This document shows positions 33,959-45,939 of a DNA stretch of 64,000 bases, piece after piece. Source of the stretch: Nageia nagi (Eukaryota > Pinophyta); NCBI GenBank assembly GCA_050084985.1, contig JBITNC010000001.1:103230001-103294000 (forward strand). Reading direction: 5' to 3'. A model generated the notes under the pieces. That model was not told where the DNA came from, did no database searches, and was given only the letters and a program-made list of their open reading frames with translations. Position numbers and translations under genes: made by a program. The stretch's first letter is position 1. Each line of letters starts with the position of its first letter.

Positions 33959-33969
33959 TGGTATCAAAG
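33959..33969 (+). other. copia D primer binding site
   Basis: TGGTATCAAAG three bases after the LTR end; one mismatch to the F site. Confidence 0.8.
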
Positions 33970-34047
33970 ATCCTTGGAATCTCCTCTTCACAACCTTGGT
34001 GTGGAAGTTCTTATTCTTGGTGTTCATCTCTTTATTTCATTGTTGAG

Positions 34048-36886
34048 GTAAAATTCAAGATAAGGTATAACCTCCTATATACAATCTCCATTTTTTTTTA
34101 AACCTTTTTTGACATATTTAATTAATGTTACTGACATATTTTGTATTATGTTAGTTCTCTCTTATATATGTGGCAAAATTTTTAAAAAGAGTAATATATT
34201 ATGAAGAAATTTTTTTACTTATACTTTCTATTGTTAATGATAAGTTTAAAATTGCCTATTACATTGCTCTAATTTTGCATATATATGGGTTGAATTTTTT
34301 TCCAAAGGGTTTGAATACAAATTTATGTATATAGCTCTTTTTTAAGAAATAATATCTTAAAAAATATATATAATTTTTTAAACTATCCTTGTAAAAAAAA
34401 GCCCTAATTGTAATAAAAATAAGAAGGGGGTAATGTACAAATTGCAATATTCTTGAACTATTTTATGTTAAAAAAAAGTTTTTTTTTTTTGAAGATCTTT
34501 AAGAACAAATATAGAAATTTTTTATATAGATAAAAAATGGGGGATATTCATATAAGAAAGTATATTTTTTAATAAACAAAATCTGTTAAGTGCCTTTATT
34601 TGGCTGACTTTGTGATTTTGGTGAACCTTAAACACACATTTTGTTTTTGAATTTGGTGTGGAAGGTAGGATGCTTGTTAGGCAATTTTTTATTTTTATTT
34701 TTGCATCATTTTTGAGGTCCCCTTTCATCTCCTTGCCATCTCCTTTGCCTATCTAGCACTTCCTAGCCTCCTAATTGTCTATGTGGCATCGCTTGACTCC
34801 TTGTTTAGCTGGCACTTCCTAGCCTCCCAACCGTCTTCATATTTGCAACTACCCTCCATTAGCCATCAATGCTCCTCCTATCTGCCAAATGGCCCTCATT
34901 TTTCTCTTGATCTTTCCCCCCCATAGAGTCCTCCCTCCTCCATTTACCCTACATAGCCTCTTTTATTTATTTATTTATTGTTGTTATTAAAAAAAAATAG
35001 GGGTACTCACTTTATTTCTTATTGATGGATTGCACTCCCTCTCCATTTTTTTTCAAACATGACTCAATAGTTGTTGGGAATTTAATTTGTCTTTACTTGC
35101 AAGTCTTCTTCTTTAGGAGTCTTAATTGATTGTAAATATATACTTGATTTTTTTCGCTTACTTACAAGCCTTTTTCCTGCCCACCAACCCCTTGTCCTTA
35201 ATACTTAATTGGTGTATGAAGTCTTCTTTAGAAATATGTCTAGTGCATTAAATTTTTCAATATTGCTTAAAATTCACTTTTTTAAATGCACCTAGAAACT
35301 TTAAATCTTTACAAAGAATATACTCAAGGTCTAAAACCTTATGATGTCTATAATTGCCTTGAGAAGGGGTAAAATGTACTTTTTACTTAAAGGTAATTCT
35401 TTTTTACATTTTACTTCAAATACTTGAACTTTTTGACATTATGTTCAATAAATTCAAAACTTGCTTTTATAAACATAATGATAGTACTTTCTAAAGTTCT
35501 TAAAGTATTAAGATAAGCTAAGTATGCTATCTTTAGGGGTACAACTTTAAGTAAAAAAGGGAAATTTGTATGAATTTTACTTAAAGTTTAATAAATGTTA
35601 CTTAATTTTTTTAAGTTAATGTTTAGGGCTTAAATTTTTTAAATAAATGCTTATTACTTAAAAGTAAAATTCATAGTACTTATTTGTTAAGTTAATAAGT
35701 GCATGCTTAGAATTTCAATTTTTTAAGTTAAAAGATATATTTATTTACTAAAAAATTGTTAAGTTAAAAAGTTCATGTTTTTTATTACTTAAATGCATAC
35801 TTTTAAGTTAAAATGATGCATACTTATGCTTAATACTTAAATTTTATGCATGCTTAAAACTTATTTGTTAAGTTAATGCATGCTTATGCTTAAATGATGC
35901 ATGTTTAGTACTTAAATGTTTAAATTATGATATATGCTTAGAACTTAATTTTTCGGTGATGCATGCTTAAGGACTTAAATTTTTAAGGTAGATACTTAAT
36001 TTTTTTAAAAGTCAAATAATGCATGCTTATCATTTAAAATCTTAATTTATGATGCAATTTACTTCTTTATGCAAGAATGGACTTGTGCAAATTTAAGAAT
36101 GATGTAAATATGTCCTTTAGGGGTTGGTAAACAAAACCCATTGGATACTTAGGTTTCAAAGTTTAAATTTATGATATTTTATTTATGCTCTTTACTTCAT
36201 ATTTTATTTTTTGCTTTATTTGCTTATGCAAACATTGATATGAGCAACCCCCTAAAATGAATACATCCACACATACATTCTGCAACATGATTTGTTTGGA
36301 GAGCTATGAGGTGAGGACAAACGGATTGAAGCCTTTAAGTTCGATGATCCAAATGGTGAAAAGTTTGTACTTCTTAATTGCCCCTAAGTCCTCTATTGGT
36401 CTAGACATAACTCTAATAGGTGGATAAGCATGTGTGTAATGATACCACATGTTCGCACGTCCATTCAAGGATTATCCTAATAACTTAGCAGGAAAACTTG
36501 AAACCTAATCAAGATTAATAATTTGATCAATCCAATAAATATCATAACCTTGGAAAATAGTAAGTACTTTTCTTATGAGAGTATAAAACCAACCAAGATG
36601 AACTAGTTGAGGATTGGTAGTATTTGGGCTCCTCTTATGTGCGCATCTAGGTGAAGGCTTAATTTTAGATAAGAAAACAAGCCTTTACAATGTCACTATA
36701 CATATATGATTCTTGAGATGAGAAATGTATTTAAATATATGGATTATTTGAGTTGTAAAACATTTGCACTTATGAATCAAATCAAGCATGTCTCTAGTGT
36801 TAAATATAACATGTATTATTTACTTGGTTAAAATTTAATATTATTTATTAAACCACATGCTTATTCTTTTTCACATTCTTGTGTAG
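34048..36886 (+). other. copia D leader, possible 2.8 kb intron
   Basis: Starts GAG|GTAAAAT and ends TTCTTGTGTAG|CAAAT. No gene inside. It includes a GC-richer patch (about 34720-34950), stretches dominated by 'gatgcatgctta' and 'acttaa' near 35600-36060, and the conserved block near 36240-36660. Confidence 0.45.
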
Positions 36887-36889
36887 CAA

Positions 36890-37850
36890 ATAGAAGAATC
36901 CTTTTTACCCAAACACATTCTTGATGGTTCCAACTTTAGGATTTGGGAACCATAGATAAGAGCTGAATTATAGGTAAGGAAGCTTTGGTAAATAGTGAAT
37001 GAGAACTTCTACCTCTTACAAATAAGAAAGCACTAGGGGCTTACAACATAAATAATGAGTTAGCAACTTCCATGATTTACCATGTAGTTTTAGATGATAT
37101 GCTCCTGATGATTTCTTCTTCAACCTCGATAAAAGAAGCTTGGGATAAGCTTAAGTAAATCTACCTTAGTTCAAAATTTTTAAGAATATTTATCATTTTT
37201 CAAAAGTTACTTCAATCTCGTTAAGGGGAAGACGAAAAATGTGGCTATCTACTTGAAAAAAATCATTGACCTAAGGATCTAACTTATTACTTATGGGTGC
37301 AATTGGATCAATTATGAGTTCATGGTCTTCATCATTCTTCAAAGTATTTCTTCAAAATTTGAAAACTTTATGACGATTATGGAAATAAAGCTTGATGATG
37401 AAAAATAAGTCTTCTCCTTTGAAAACCTTTCTAAGCATCCATTGAAGCATGAGAAAACCCTTAACAATTAGGTGTTGATTTCTTCTTCTAAATATAACAA
37501 TGTTGCTCTTGAAGCAACCAAAATTTATTTTAAGAAGAAGTTCAACCATCAAAAGAAATCTTATCCTTCTTCCTCTAAAAGGTTTGAGAAAAGAGGTAAT
37601 AGCTACATCAGCAATAGGAACAACAAAAATAAAAATTATAGCAATAGAAATAATAATAACAACAACCACTTTAAGCAAAGAGATGGAAAAGGCAAAACAA
37701 ATAATTCATATCCTAAGAAAAAGTTTGATAGTAATTGTAACTATTGTGGCATCCAAGGTCATAAAGAAGTTAATTGCTACAAAAAGAAAAGAGAAAAAAA
37801 GAATAAAGGTAATGGAAATGTAAAAAAATTCAAATAAAAGAAGAATATTC
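36890..37850 (+). pseudogene. gag: copia D gag remnant
   Basis: The early part (36900-37440) is broken: 'HILDGSNFRIWEP' then stops. The segment 37472-37837 is open: 'VALEATKIYFKKKFNHQKKS', an Asn-rich run (NYSNRNNNNNNHF) and an intact CCHC zinc knuckle CNYCGIQGHKEVNC (near 37736-37777). The lysine-rich end 'KKKREKKNKGNGN' follows. This gives the family's reference knuckle. Confidence 0.85.
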
Positions 37851-37899
37851 ATGTTGATTTTGGTATGGTGTTCTATTCTATGTCTCACTCTTTTTCATC

Positions 37900-38250
37900 T
37901 AATTAGATTGTTGATTTTGGTTGCACTAGTCACCTATGCTTTGAAAAGGAAAAGTTTGAAAACTTTCACAAGTATAGAAAAGATGCAATTGTGATAGGTG
38001 ATAACTCTACCCTTGAAGTACAAGGAATTGGAAGTGTGTTGATTCATGGGCAAGTTCTTAATAATGTTCTCTATATTTCTAAGTTAAAGATGAACCTTCT
38101 CTTTGTAATTCAAGTTGCTAGAAAAGGGTACTCTTGTAAGTTCAACTTTTATTTTTGGTGCATTAAGAAATGATTTGCCACATTGGTTAAAAGATTAGTG
38201 AAAGATAACCTTTACATCATAGATCAAGTTCCATAAAAGATGTATCTTAC
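37900..38250 (+). pseudogene. copia D protease remnant
   Basis: 'IVDFGCTSHLCFEKEKF' near 37908-37957 is the active-site region: the Asp is present and the Ser is Phe. 'VIGDNSTLEVQGIGSVLIHG' and 'VLYISKLKMNLLFVIQVARK' continue in frame (open 37991-38173). Confidence 0.8.
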
Positions 38251-38269
38251 TTATAATATGTGTTTTAAA

Positions 38270-39140
38270 GGTAATCTTTTGCACTATCATTTAGGGCACT
38301 TTAACCACAAAAGTATTCAATTCATGAAAGACTAGGAACTTGTAGAAGGTTTGCCTTCAATTTCTCCTTTGATTAGTTTATGCGAGAAGTGCATTCTTGG
38401 CAAGATGCATAGTCAAAAGTTTGAAAAAGATAAGGCAAATAAAGCATCTCAACCTCTTCAACTTGTGCATTCAGATTTGATGGGTCTATTTTAGACTAAG
38501 TTGTTTGGAGGAGCATCTTACATATTGACCTTCATTGATGAATTTAGTAGAATGACCTTTGGGTATATACTTGAACACAAAGATCAAACCTTTGAGAGTT
38601 TTAAGTTTTTTAAGGCTTTTATTGAGAATCAATCTAACCTTAAAATCAAGATGTTGAGATTAGATAATAGGGGAGAATATAACAATAAAAATTTCAATGA
38701 CTATTATGCTAAGTATGGAATCAAGAGGCAATTTACAATTCCATACACTCCTCAGTAGAATGGTATTGCCAAAAGGAAAAATAAAATAATTATAGAAATG
38801 GCTAGATGCATGTTGGGTAATATTCTTAATTTTTTGTGGGGTGAAGTTGTGAGCATTGCAATTTACACCTTGAATAGGTGTCCCACAAAAGCTGTTTAAA
38901 GTAAAACTCTTTTTGAGGCATGGTCATGAAGAAAACTTAACATTTCACACCTTAGGGTGTTTGGTTATGAAGCATTATCCTACAAAGCTATGTTTATTTC
39001 AAAAGATGTAATGTTCAATGAACTCTCTAAAAAATCTACTTCTAATGAGGATGTTAATGATCTAGAGGTCTCTTTAGTTGCATCTAGCTGGTAAGATATT
39101 GATCTAGATAAGTCACTTCAGAAGCAAAATTCTCCAACTC
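38270..39140 (+). pseudogene. copia D integrase remnant with 105-bp deletion
   Basis: Zinc-binding 'YHLGHFNHKSIQFMKD' and 'LCEKCILGKM' are intact. Core: 'LVHSDLMG' (Asp), 'ILTFIDEFSRMTFGYILEH', 'MLRLDNRGEYN' with its Asp kept, and 'PYTPQ' then a stop for Gln. Catalytic Glu is Lys (NGIAKRK). Near 38978-38984 a segment of 105 bp present in B is missing, with one tcctaca left where B has two. The frame is kept across the deletion. Confidence 0.85.
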
Positions 39141-39179
39141 AAAGGGTAACAAGGAGCATGACCTTAAACAAATCTTTAT

Positions 39180-40130
39180 TTACCAATATTGAAAATAAGA
39201 ATGAGCCCTCAACCTTCAAAGTATCTTCTAAGCATGAGTGCTGAATGGAAGCCATGAAAGTGGAGTATGAGGCACTTATGGAATATGAAACTTGGGACTT
39301 GGTTCTTTATCCTAATAAGAATAATGTTATTGATAATAAGTGGATCTATAAGATCAAGTTCAATTCAATTAAGGATATTGATAAATAGAAGGTAAGATTA
39401 GTAGCCAAAGGTTTTTATCAAAAATATGATGTAGATTATGAGAAAACTTTTGCTCCCATGACAAAGATGCCTACTATGAGAATTATCCTTTCTCTTTTTA
39501 CAGGTCAAGGATAGAAAGTTTTTCAACTTGATGTCAAGAGTGCATTTCTCAATGGTGGCTTAGATGTGAAAATCTTCATGAATCAACCAAAAGGGTTTAT
39601 TATAGAATGTAAAGAATCTTTTGTATGCAAGTTAAAGAAGTCATTATATAGACTTAAGCAAGCACCTCAAGCTTGGTAAAAAAATATTTTAGTGTGCTTT
39701 GCAGACATTAGATTCTTCAAGTGTTTTTTTTATTTTGATCTATATGTGCTCAATTAGGGAAAAGATGTGGTCTTGATTCTTCTTTATGTGGATGATCTTT
39801 TGATTATTGAGAATAATGATGAAATCATTCAAGAGTTCATATCCAAACTTAAAGCAACATTTGAAATGATTGATCTTGGTCTCTTGCATGATTACCTTGG
39901 AAAGTAAGTATACTAATACAAGGATTGCACTTATCTCAGTCAATCTAAGTATATATCAGATATATTGTAGAAGTTTAAAATGGAGGAATGTAGATATGCT
40001 ACAATCCTAGTCTCTCTTGATATCATTATTTCTCTGAGCTTCAACTCTCAGTTAGTTGATGCTACAACTTATAGGTAATTAATTAGTAGTCTTCTGTATT
40101 TGACTATATCTAGGCATATATTACCTTTGT
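39180..40130 (+). pseudogene. copia D reverse transcriptase remnant
   Basis: 'MEAMKVEYEALMEYETWDLV', 'NVIDNKWIYKIKFNSIKDID', 'VAKGF.QKYDVDYEKTFAP', 'FQLDVKSAFLNGGLDVKIFM' and 'KKSLYRLKQAPQAW' follow in order, with stops at former Gln or Trp codons. The catalytic YVDD is intact at 39785-39796 (LLYVDDLLII), followed by 'KATFEMIDLGLLHDYLG'. Confidence 0.88.
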
Positions 40131-40749
40131 AGTGAATCTAATGGTATGATTCATGCAAAAACCATATGTTAAGCACCTCAATGCTATTAAGCAAATCTTA
40201 AGGTATTTTGTAGGGAATAAGGATCTTGCTCTCAAGTATTCTAAGTTTTCCTCATTTGTTCTCTTTGAATTCTCAGATTTTGACTATAGGGGAGATAGAG
40301 ATGATAGGAAATCAACCTTTATGTATGTGTTTAGCATTGGTTTAGGTGTTATATCTTGAGCTTCCAATAATCAACCTACTATTTCTCTTTTCACTATAGA
40401 ATTTGAATACCATGCCATGTCTATTGTAGCCTAGGAAGCCATTTGGCTAAGGCATATTTTGAAAGAAATTAGGTATGAGAAAGGTGGCTCATCTTTGATT
40501 TTTTTAGATAATCAATTAACTATTTCTTTGGATAAAAATCTTATGTTCTATCAAAGAATAAAATATGTGAAAATACATATCCATTTCATTAGGGAGAAGG
40601 TTCTTGATGGCATTATACACTTGGAGTATTATCCATCCACCTTGAACTTTGATGATTTGTTCACCAAGCCCCTCCTAGAAGCTCAATTCTATAAGCTTAG
40701 AGATGCTATCAGGTTGGTGAAGTTGCCCTCAAAGGGGATTGAAGTTTGA
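40131..40749 (+). pseudogene. copia D RNase H remnant and pol end
   Basis: 'HLNAIKQILRYFVGNKDLAL', 'SDFDYRGDRDDRKSTFMYVF' (open 40153-40359), 'EFEYHAMSIVA', then 40459-40749 open: 'FLDNQLTISLDKNLMFYQRI', 'FIREKVLDGIIHLEYYPSTL', closing at TGA 40747. A frame break separates the two parts. Catalytic-region residues are largely visible. Confidence 0.85.
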
Positions 40750-41450
40750 ATTCTTATATGTTGAATTCAGATTTATGATGAAAACTTCACCCCTAAGAGG
40801 ATTTTATGTTGTATAGTGTTGATTTTTGATGTACACCTTCATGGTAAGTTCACTCTACATGAGGAACTTGTTGTACAAATTTTTTAAAGCAAAAGATTGG
40901 TCAATCTAGCACTATTTAGTTATCCATGTGTAAGGAACTCTTATGTATATTTAGGCACTATTTAGTTATCCATATGTGAGGAACTCATATGCGCATTCTC
41001 TATTTTGTAATGATAATCAACACATGTTTTATATACAGTAGGTGATTATGAGTTTTTGACATGGCATCTTCGTGATGACTTATAGTGCACCATTGATCAG
41101 TTCATGATGATATTTTTATGATTTATCTATCCTTGTTGATATGAATATATTGCATATAAATAATCTTATTATTTGATTTATTTATGACTTACAAGTTCTT
41201 TTTTGAGATTGTAGGTTACTTACCTTAAGAGTGCAGACTCTTGGAGACTCTTCATGACTTCTAATTGGATGACTACTTCATGTACATTGAAACTAGTTAT
41301 GGTTAATGATTGTATTTGACAAAGTAGTGATTCTCAAACTTGATATTTTTTATTTCAAAAATATGTAAAAAGATTTCATCTCCATTGTATCTATTTGGAT
41401 AACTCTCTTACTTTCTTCTTTTTTATTCACTTTATCCCAATATTGCATTA
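40750..41450 (+). other. noncoding tail of copia D
   Basis: Conserved post-pol segment. Two repeat units ('cactatttagttatccat.tgt.aggaactc') lie at 40910-40996. A polypurine tract (taagagggag) sits at 41449-41458 just before the LTR. No gene. Confidence 0.7.
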
Positions 41451-41458
41451 AGAGGGAG

Positions 41459-41944
41459 TGTTGGAATGTATAATGCATTATTGTAAAGGTTATATAATAA
41501 TTTTGTATGTAAGTTCACTAATACTTAAGGGTATCATTTGATACCTTAATTATTTAAGTGAATATGATAATGTAACTTGTCCTACACTCCATGTCATGAG
41601 CATGCCCCTTGGATAAAAGGATGTGCATGACATACTTTTGTACATTAGATAAAAGGGTGATCTAAAGAGGGGTTTTATCTTATAAATAGAAGGCTCCCTT
41701 TTTATGATCACATACTAATTTGTAGAGTAAATTTAGGCTATAGGATAGTTCTTAGAAGGATTGTAAGAGAGTTGTATTTGTGATTGAAGTAAAGATCTAG
41801 TTAGTGGATGTACTCCTAGATGGAGGAACCACTTATATCTTGTGTTGTGTTGTGAGATTGCTTTGTGAGTTTGTTAGTTGTGTTTGTGAGCTTTCAAGAG
41901 ATATTAGTTGTTTAGAATTTATATTGTTAGTGTTAGTTCCTATA
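41459..41944 (+). repeat. copia D 3' LTR (486 bp)
   Basis: Starts TGTTGGAATGTATAATGC, TATA box at 41681-41688, ends CCTATA (CA changed to TA). The C gag frame resumes directly after it. Confidence 0.9.
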
Positions 41945-42390
41945 AAGGTAAACATAATTTGAATAACTTCAAAGGAAATAAGAATAAAAAAAGTGTTTAT
42001 ATTTGTGCTCTTTATTCCAAGTATCATACTTTTACAAATGATTGGATTGTAGAATTGGGTTGCACTAATCATATGAGGTTTGTAAGAAATAAATTTGAAA
42101 ACTTTCACAATCATAGAAAGGATGCAGTAGTAATAGAATATAACTCTATGCTAGAATTTTAGGGGATTAGAAGTTTCTTGATGCATGGGAAGATGATTGA
42201 ATATGTGTTCTTTGTGCCTAAGTTAAAGATGAATCTTTTATTAGTTATTCAAATTGCAAGAAAGTGATATACCTTTGAGTTAAATTCAAACTCTTGGAGT
42301 TTAAGGAAAGGGTTTGCCACTTTGATAAAAGGATTAGTTAAGAATGACCTTTACATAGTTGATCAAGTGCCTACTAAGTTATGCCTTGCC
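41945..42390 (+). pseudogene. copia C gag end and protease
   Basis: 'GKHNLNNFKGNKNKKSVYIC' continues the C gag frame cut by D. The protease region reads 'WIVELGCTNHMRFVRNKF' (Asp changed to Glu, Ser to Leu) near 42045-42100, then 'VVIEYNSMLEF' and 'VPKLKMNLLLVIQIARK'. Confidence 0.8.
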
Positions 42391-42399
42391 TAAAATATT

Positions 42400-43260
42400 T
42401 GTTCTAAAGGCAACCTTTGGCATCAATGTTTAGGCCACCTAAACCATAAAAGTATTCAACTCATGAAGGATTAAGATCTTATAAAAGGATTACCTCCTAT
42501 TTCACCCTCCATTAGCCTTTATGAAAATTGCACCTTAGGGAAGATGAAAAAGAAAACAAATTGAAAAAGATAAGGCAACTAGGGCATCTCAATCTCTCTA
42601 ATTGATTCACTCAAATTTGATGGATCCTTTTCAAACTAAGTCTCTTGGAGGAGCATATTATATCTTTCCTTTTATTTATGACTTTAGTAGGATGATTTTT
42701 AAGTATCTACTAAAGCATAAAGATCAAACCTTTGATATGTTTAAGGACTTTATGGCCTTAGTTGAAAATCAAACTAATTTGAAGATTAAGATGTTAAGGT
42801 CAGATAATGGGGGTGAATACATTAGTAATGAGTTTAATGAATTTTCTATAAAGCATGGAATAAAAAGGTAGTTTATTATCCCTTATACTCCATAATAGAA
42901 TGGTGTTGTAGAAAGAAAGAATAGAACCATAATGGAGATGGCTAGATGCATGATGGGTAATCTTATTAGGTTTTTATGGGTTGAAGCTATTAGCATCTCT
43001 ATCTACACCTTGAATAGGTGTTCCATAGAAGTTGAAGGAAAAAATCCATATGAGGCATGGATAGGAAAGAAACCTAATATCTCACATTTAAGGATCTTTA
43101 GATATGAAGCATTTTTTTTTATAGTTTCTAAAAAAAAGAGAAAAAATTTGAATAATAAGTCAGAAAAATGCATATTTATGGGATATGATAGTCAACATAG
43201 AGGGAATAGACTCTACTCTACTTCAATAAAAGTAGTTTTTATTTAAAGGGATATAAAATT
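42400..43260 (+). pseudogene. copia C integrase remnant
   Basis: 'HQCLGHLNHKSIQLMKD' and 'LYENCTLGKMKK' (one Cys lost) form the zinc domain. The core 42602-42871 is open: 'IHSNLMDPF' (first Asp is Asn), 'RMIFKYLLKHKDQTF', 'IKMLRSDNGGEYISNEF' with the second Asp intact, then stops in the 'YTPQQNG' motif, and 'VVERKNRTIMEM' with the catalytic Glu intact. 42932-43246 encodes the C-terminal part: 'RFLWVEAISISIYTLNRCSI', 'KCIFMGYDSQHRGNRLYS'. Confidence 0.85.
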
Positions 43261-43399
43261 AAATGAGGTTCTTATTTTCTCTTTTTCAAATGAATTCCTT
43301 GAAGACTCTTCAAAAATTCCTAAGTGGTTGGATATATCTTTAGATAAGTCACCTCAAGAGAAAAATTCTCCAACTTAGAGGATAACAAAAAGCATGACT

Positions 43400-43807
43400 T
43401 TGAATAAGCCTATCCTTGATAAAATAAACAATAATAATTAGCCTTAAACCTTTAAGGAGGCATCCAAATATGCTTATGGCATGGATGCTATGAAGTTGGA
43501 ATATGGGGTGCTTATGAATAATGGAACTTGGGACTTAGTTCTAGATCCATCCTCAAAGAATGTAATTGGAAACAAGTGGATTTATAAGATTAAGTATAAT
43601 TTATAAGGTTAAATTGAGAGATATAAGGCAAGGTTAGTGGCTAAGGGTTTTTCTCAAAAGTATAGTGGTAATTATGAGGAAACCTTTGCACCAATAGAAA
43701 TGATGGCTACAACTAGATTGATCCTTTCCCTTTTTGCAACTCAAGGTTGGAAGGTACTTCAACTTGATGTCAAGAATGCATTTCTCAATGGTTAATTAGA
43801 TGTTGAG
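43400..43807 (+). pseudogene. copia C reverse transcriptase, 5' half
   Basis: 'AMDAMKLEYGVLMNNGTWDL', 'NVIGNKWIYKIKYN', '[20 protein letters not shown]' and '[12 protein letters not shown]' then a stop and 'LDVEI', where element E interrupts. The second half is at 50578. Confidence 0.85.
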
Positions 43808-43810
43808 ATA

Positions 43811-44800
43811 GAAAATTTGGATCCTCTTAATATTTAGCATGCTTTAGTTCATTATGTTCAGTTCATGTTTAGCTTCATGATGCTTCATCTAGATCGAGAA
43901 TTCAATCCTATATGTGTGAGAAATGTGTTTTCAAAGTTTGGATATTTTTTTATTTAAAAAAGTACAAAGGAAAAATAAATTATTGCATAATTTTATAAAT
44001 CTCATCATCATTTTTTTATTAATTTTTACTATTCATGAAACCAACTTCATGATAAAAAATTATTGCATTTTGAAGTTTGTAATTTTTTTAATGAAATAGG
44101 GGGTGTTTGGGAGGCTAGATTGCATGTTTAGACTATTTACAAGCCACCAAGTGGCACCATATTATTGTATCCATCCTATTTAGTGATTTTGTAAGATTTG
44201 AATATTTTTAAATGTGTGTGGAATATTGTTTTTGAGTTTTGGCCTATTATTAGGTTGAAGTTATTTGTAGATCTTTTTTTTTTTCTAGAGAGTGTGTATT
44301 TTAAACTTCAAATGCTTTTTTTGAGAGATTGGCTTAACCATTTGAGACCAAATTTGACATATAGATAGAGGGGAATGTTGGGTATCTATAAATAATGATT
44401 TTATGGTTATTTCATATTGTGAAACACTCTAGATTTGATCATTTCTTTCTCTTATAAAAAGAGGCAATTTGGAAGTGTTAGAGAAGGATTTTAGAGAGTT
44501 GGAGTGTAGTTTCTTTTTTTTTTAAAGCAATGGTATTTGTGTGAAATATAATAAGAGGTGTTGAAATACTATGGAGGTAATTGTACACTATTTCACCCAC
44601 TAATTTAAGATAGCTTTTGTTGTTAGATGTAGCCACACTAGGTGTCTCTATGTGGTGTGAATTTTATTCTTATTTGGTTTTGTACATGGTTCCATTTCTA
44701 ATTATATAAATCTTTAGATTACAAGTATTTAATTTATTAAGTGTGAATTGATCCATGGGAATTATTAAGGGTCAAATTTAATCTTTTAAATTATGGATCA
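43811..44800 (+). repeat. gypsy E 5' LTR (about 990 bp)
   Basis: Runs from gaaaatttggatcctcttaa to ttatggatca. TATA box TATAAAAA at 44453-44460. It has a single 'gggaggctagattgcatg' unit near 44107 where the 3' LTR has an expanded array. Confidence 0.88.
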
Positions 44801-44804
44801 TGTT

Positions 44805-44817
44805 TGGTATCAGAGCC
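44805..44817 (+). other. gypsy E primer binding site
   Basis: TGGTATCAGAGCC, a perfect complement of the initiator tRNA-Met 3' end, just inside the 5' LTR. Confidence 0.9.
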
Positions 44818-44819
44818 AT

Positions 44820-45140
44820 TATTTACTTACTATTTAACTTGTAAATTTGCTAGTTTGTTGTTGGATATTTTGGACTTGTTCTTGTATGAATACAAAATTA
44901 CATAGCAAGAAAGGAGAAGGGGTTATTATGGAAGGATATCTTGAAATTGGTTCTAGTATTTGGTTGAAGAAGCAAAGAAAGCTTGTAGCCATGTCTGGTG
45001 AAGGTGGAGCTACTGTTAAAAAGCAACTTATAGATCTCACAACAATGTTTAAAAAAATGTCTCTACAATTTTAATATTTTCAAGAACAACAATTAAAGAA
45101 AACTAAAGGTAAAACAAGTGAAGGTAATAATGAGAAATAA
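44820..45140 (+). pseudogene. gypsy E leader and gag N-terminus
   Basis: An open frame at 44847-45074 has 'KKGEGVIMEGYLEIGSSIWL' and 'QLIDLTTMFKKMSLQF', a basic and coiled-coil-like start that runs, after a stop, into 'YFQEQQLKKTKGKTSEGNNE' and the capsid. Likely the N-terminal part of gag; the true start is uncertain. Confidence 0.5.
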
Positions 45141-45860
45141 TATTGTCCTTTTAAAAATTTTCCTTTAAACTTAGAAGTTAAATTTGATTTACCAATGTTT
45201 ATTAGTGAAGTAAATGCTGAGAAGTTAGATTATTGGATAAAATAAATTGAAGTATATTGTATAATACAACATATTATACATGAAAAGGATAAAATTCAAT
45301 TAGCAAACATTAAAATTAGTGGTATTGCACTTATTTTATAAGAAATTCATCTATAAAGTGAGAAAGAATCACTTAAAGCTTCCATTGCTACTTGGGATCA
45401 TTTTGTACAAATGCTAAGAGATCAATTTTATCCATTGGGCTATTGATAAAATTCAATTATGAAATGGAAAAGTTTCCATCAAGGTAAAGGAAAAAGTGTG
45501 CAAGAATACATTACAAAGTTTTGAAACAACTCTACAATGCTAGGTATTTCTTTTAATTCCCAAGATACTCTTCTTAAGTATATTGGTGGTTTGCAAAATT
45601 ATCTAAGGCATACATTGTTATGTTTAAGCCAATTGAATTAGATAATATTTTTGTTCAAGCTCTACACTTATAAGAAAGAGAAAATTTTGTAAGGGATGGA
45701 AAAAGAAAAATACTTCTAAAAAGGATAAATGGAAGGGAAAATTAAAAGGGAAAACTACTTCTACAGTTCAAAAAGAGAAAGGTAAAGAACTATATACTCA
45801 TTGTAAAAAAGAGGGTCATTTAAAGGCTAAGTGTTTGAAATTACATCCTTAATTATGCCT
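45141..45860 (+). pseudogene. gag: gypsy E gag capsid and zinc knuckle
   Basis: 'FPLNLEVKFDLPMFISEVNA' and 'EKLDYWIKQIEVYC' near 45160-45260 open the capsid. 'LRDQFYPLGY', 'MKWKSFHQGKGKSVQEYITK' near 45460-45515 and 'LLKYIGGLQNYLRHTLL' near 45570-45620 are hallmarks of plant chromovirus gag. The knuckle 'THCKKEGHLKAKCLKLHP' near 45798-45850 keeps the H and the later Cys, but the first Cys reads Tyr. Stops and frameshifts break it. Confidence 0.85.
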
Positions 45861-45939
45861 TCAAACTAAATGGTAAGAAAAAACAAAATAAGTAGCCACT
45901 ATTATAAAAGAAGTAGAAGGTAGTTTTGATGTAGATGAG

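Larger units (their letters stand above)
33502..41944 (+). mobile_element. Ty1/copia element D, complete, nested in C
   Basis: LTRs at 33502-33955 and 41459-41944, primer site, leader, gag-pol and polypurine tract. Flanks aaggc (33497-33501) and aaggt (41945-41949) fit a 5-bp target duplication with one mismatch. The C gag frame runs up to 33501 and continues at 41945. D is the best preserved copy for the zinc knuckle and the YVDD box, but it still carries many stops. Confidence 0.92.
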
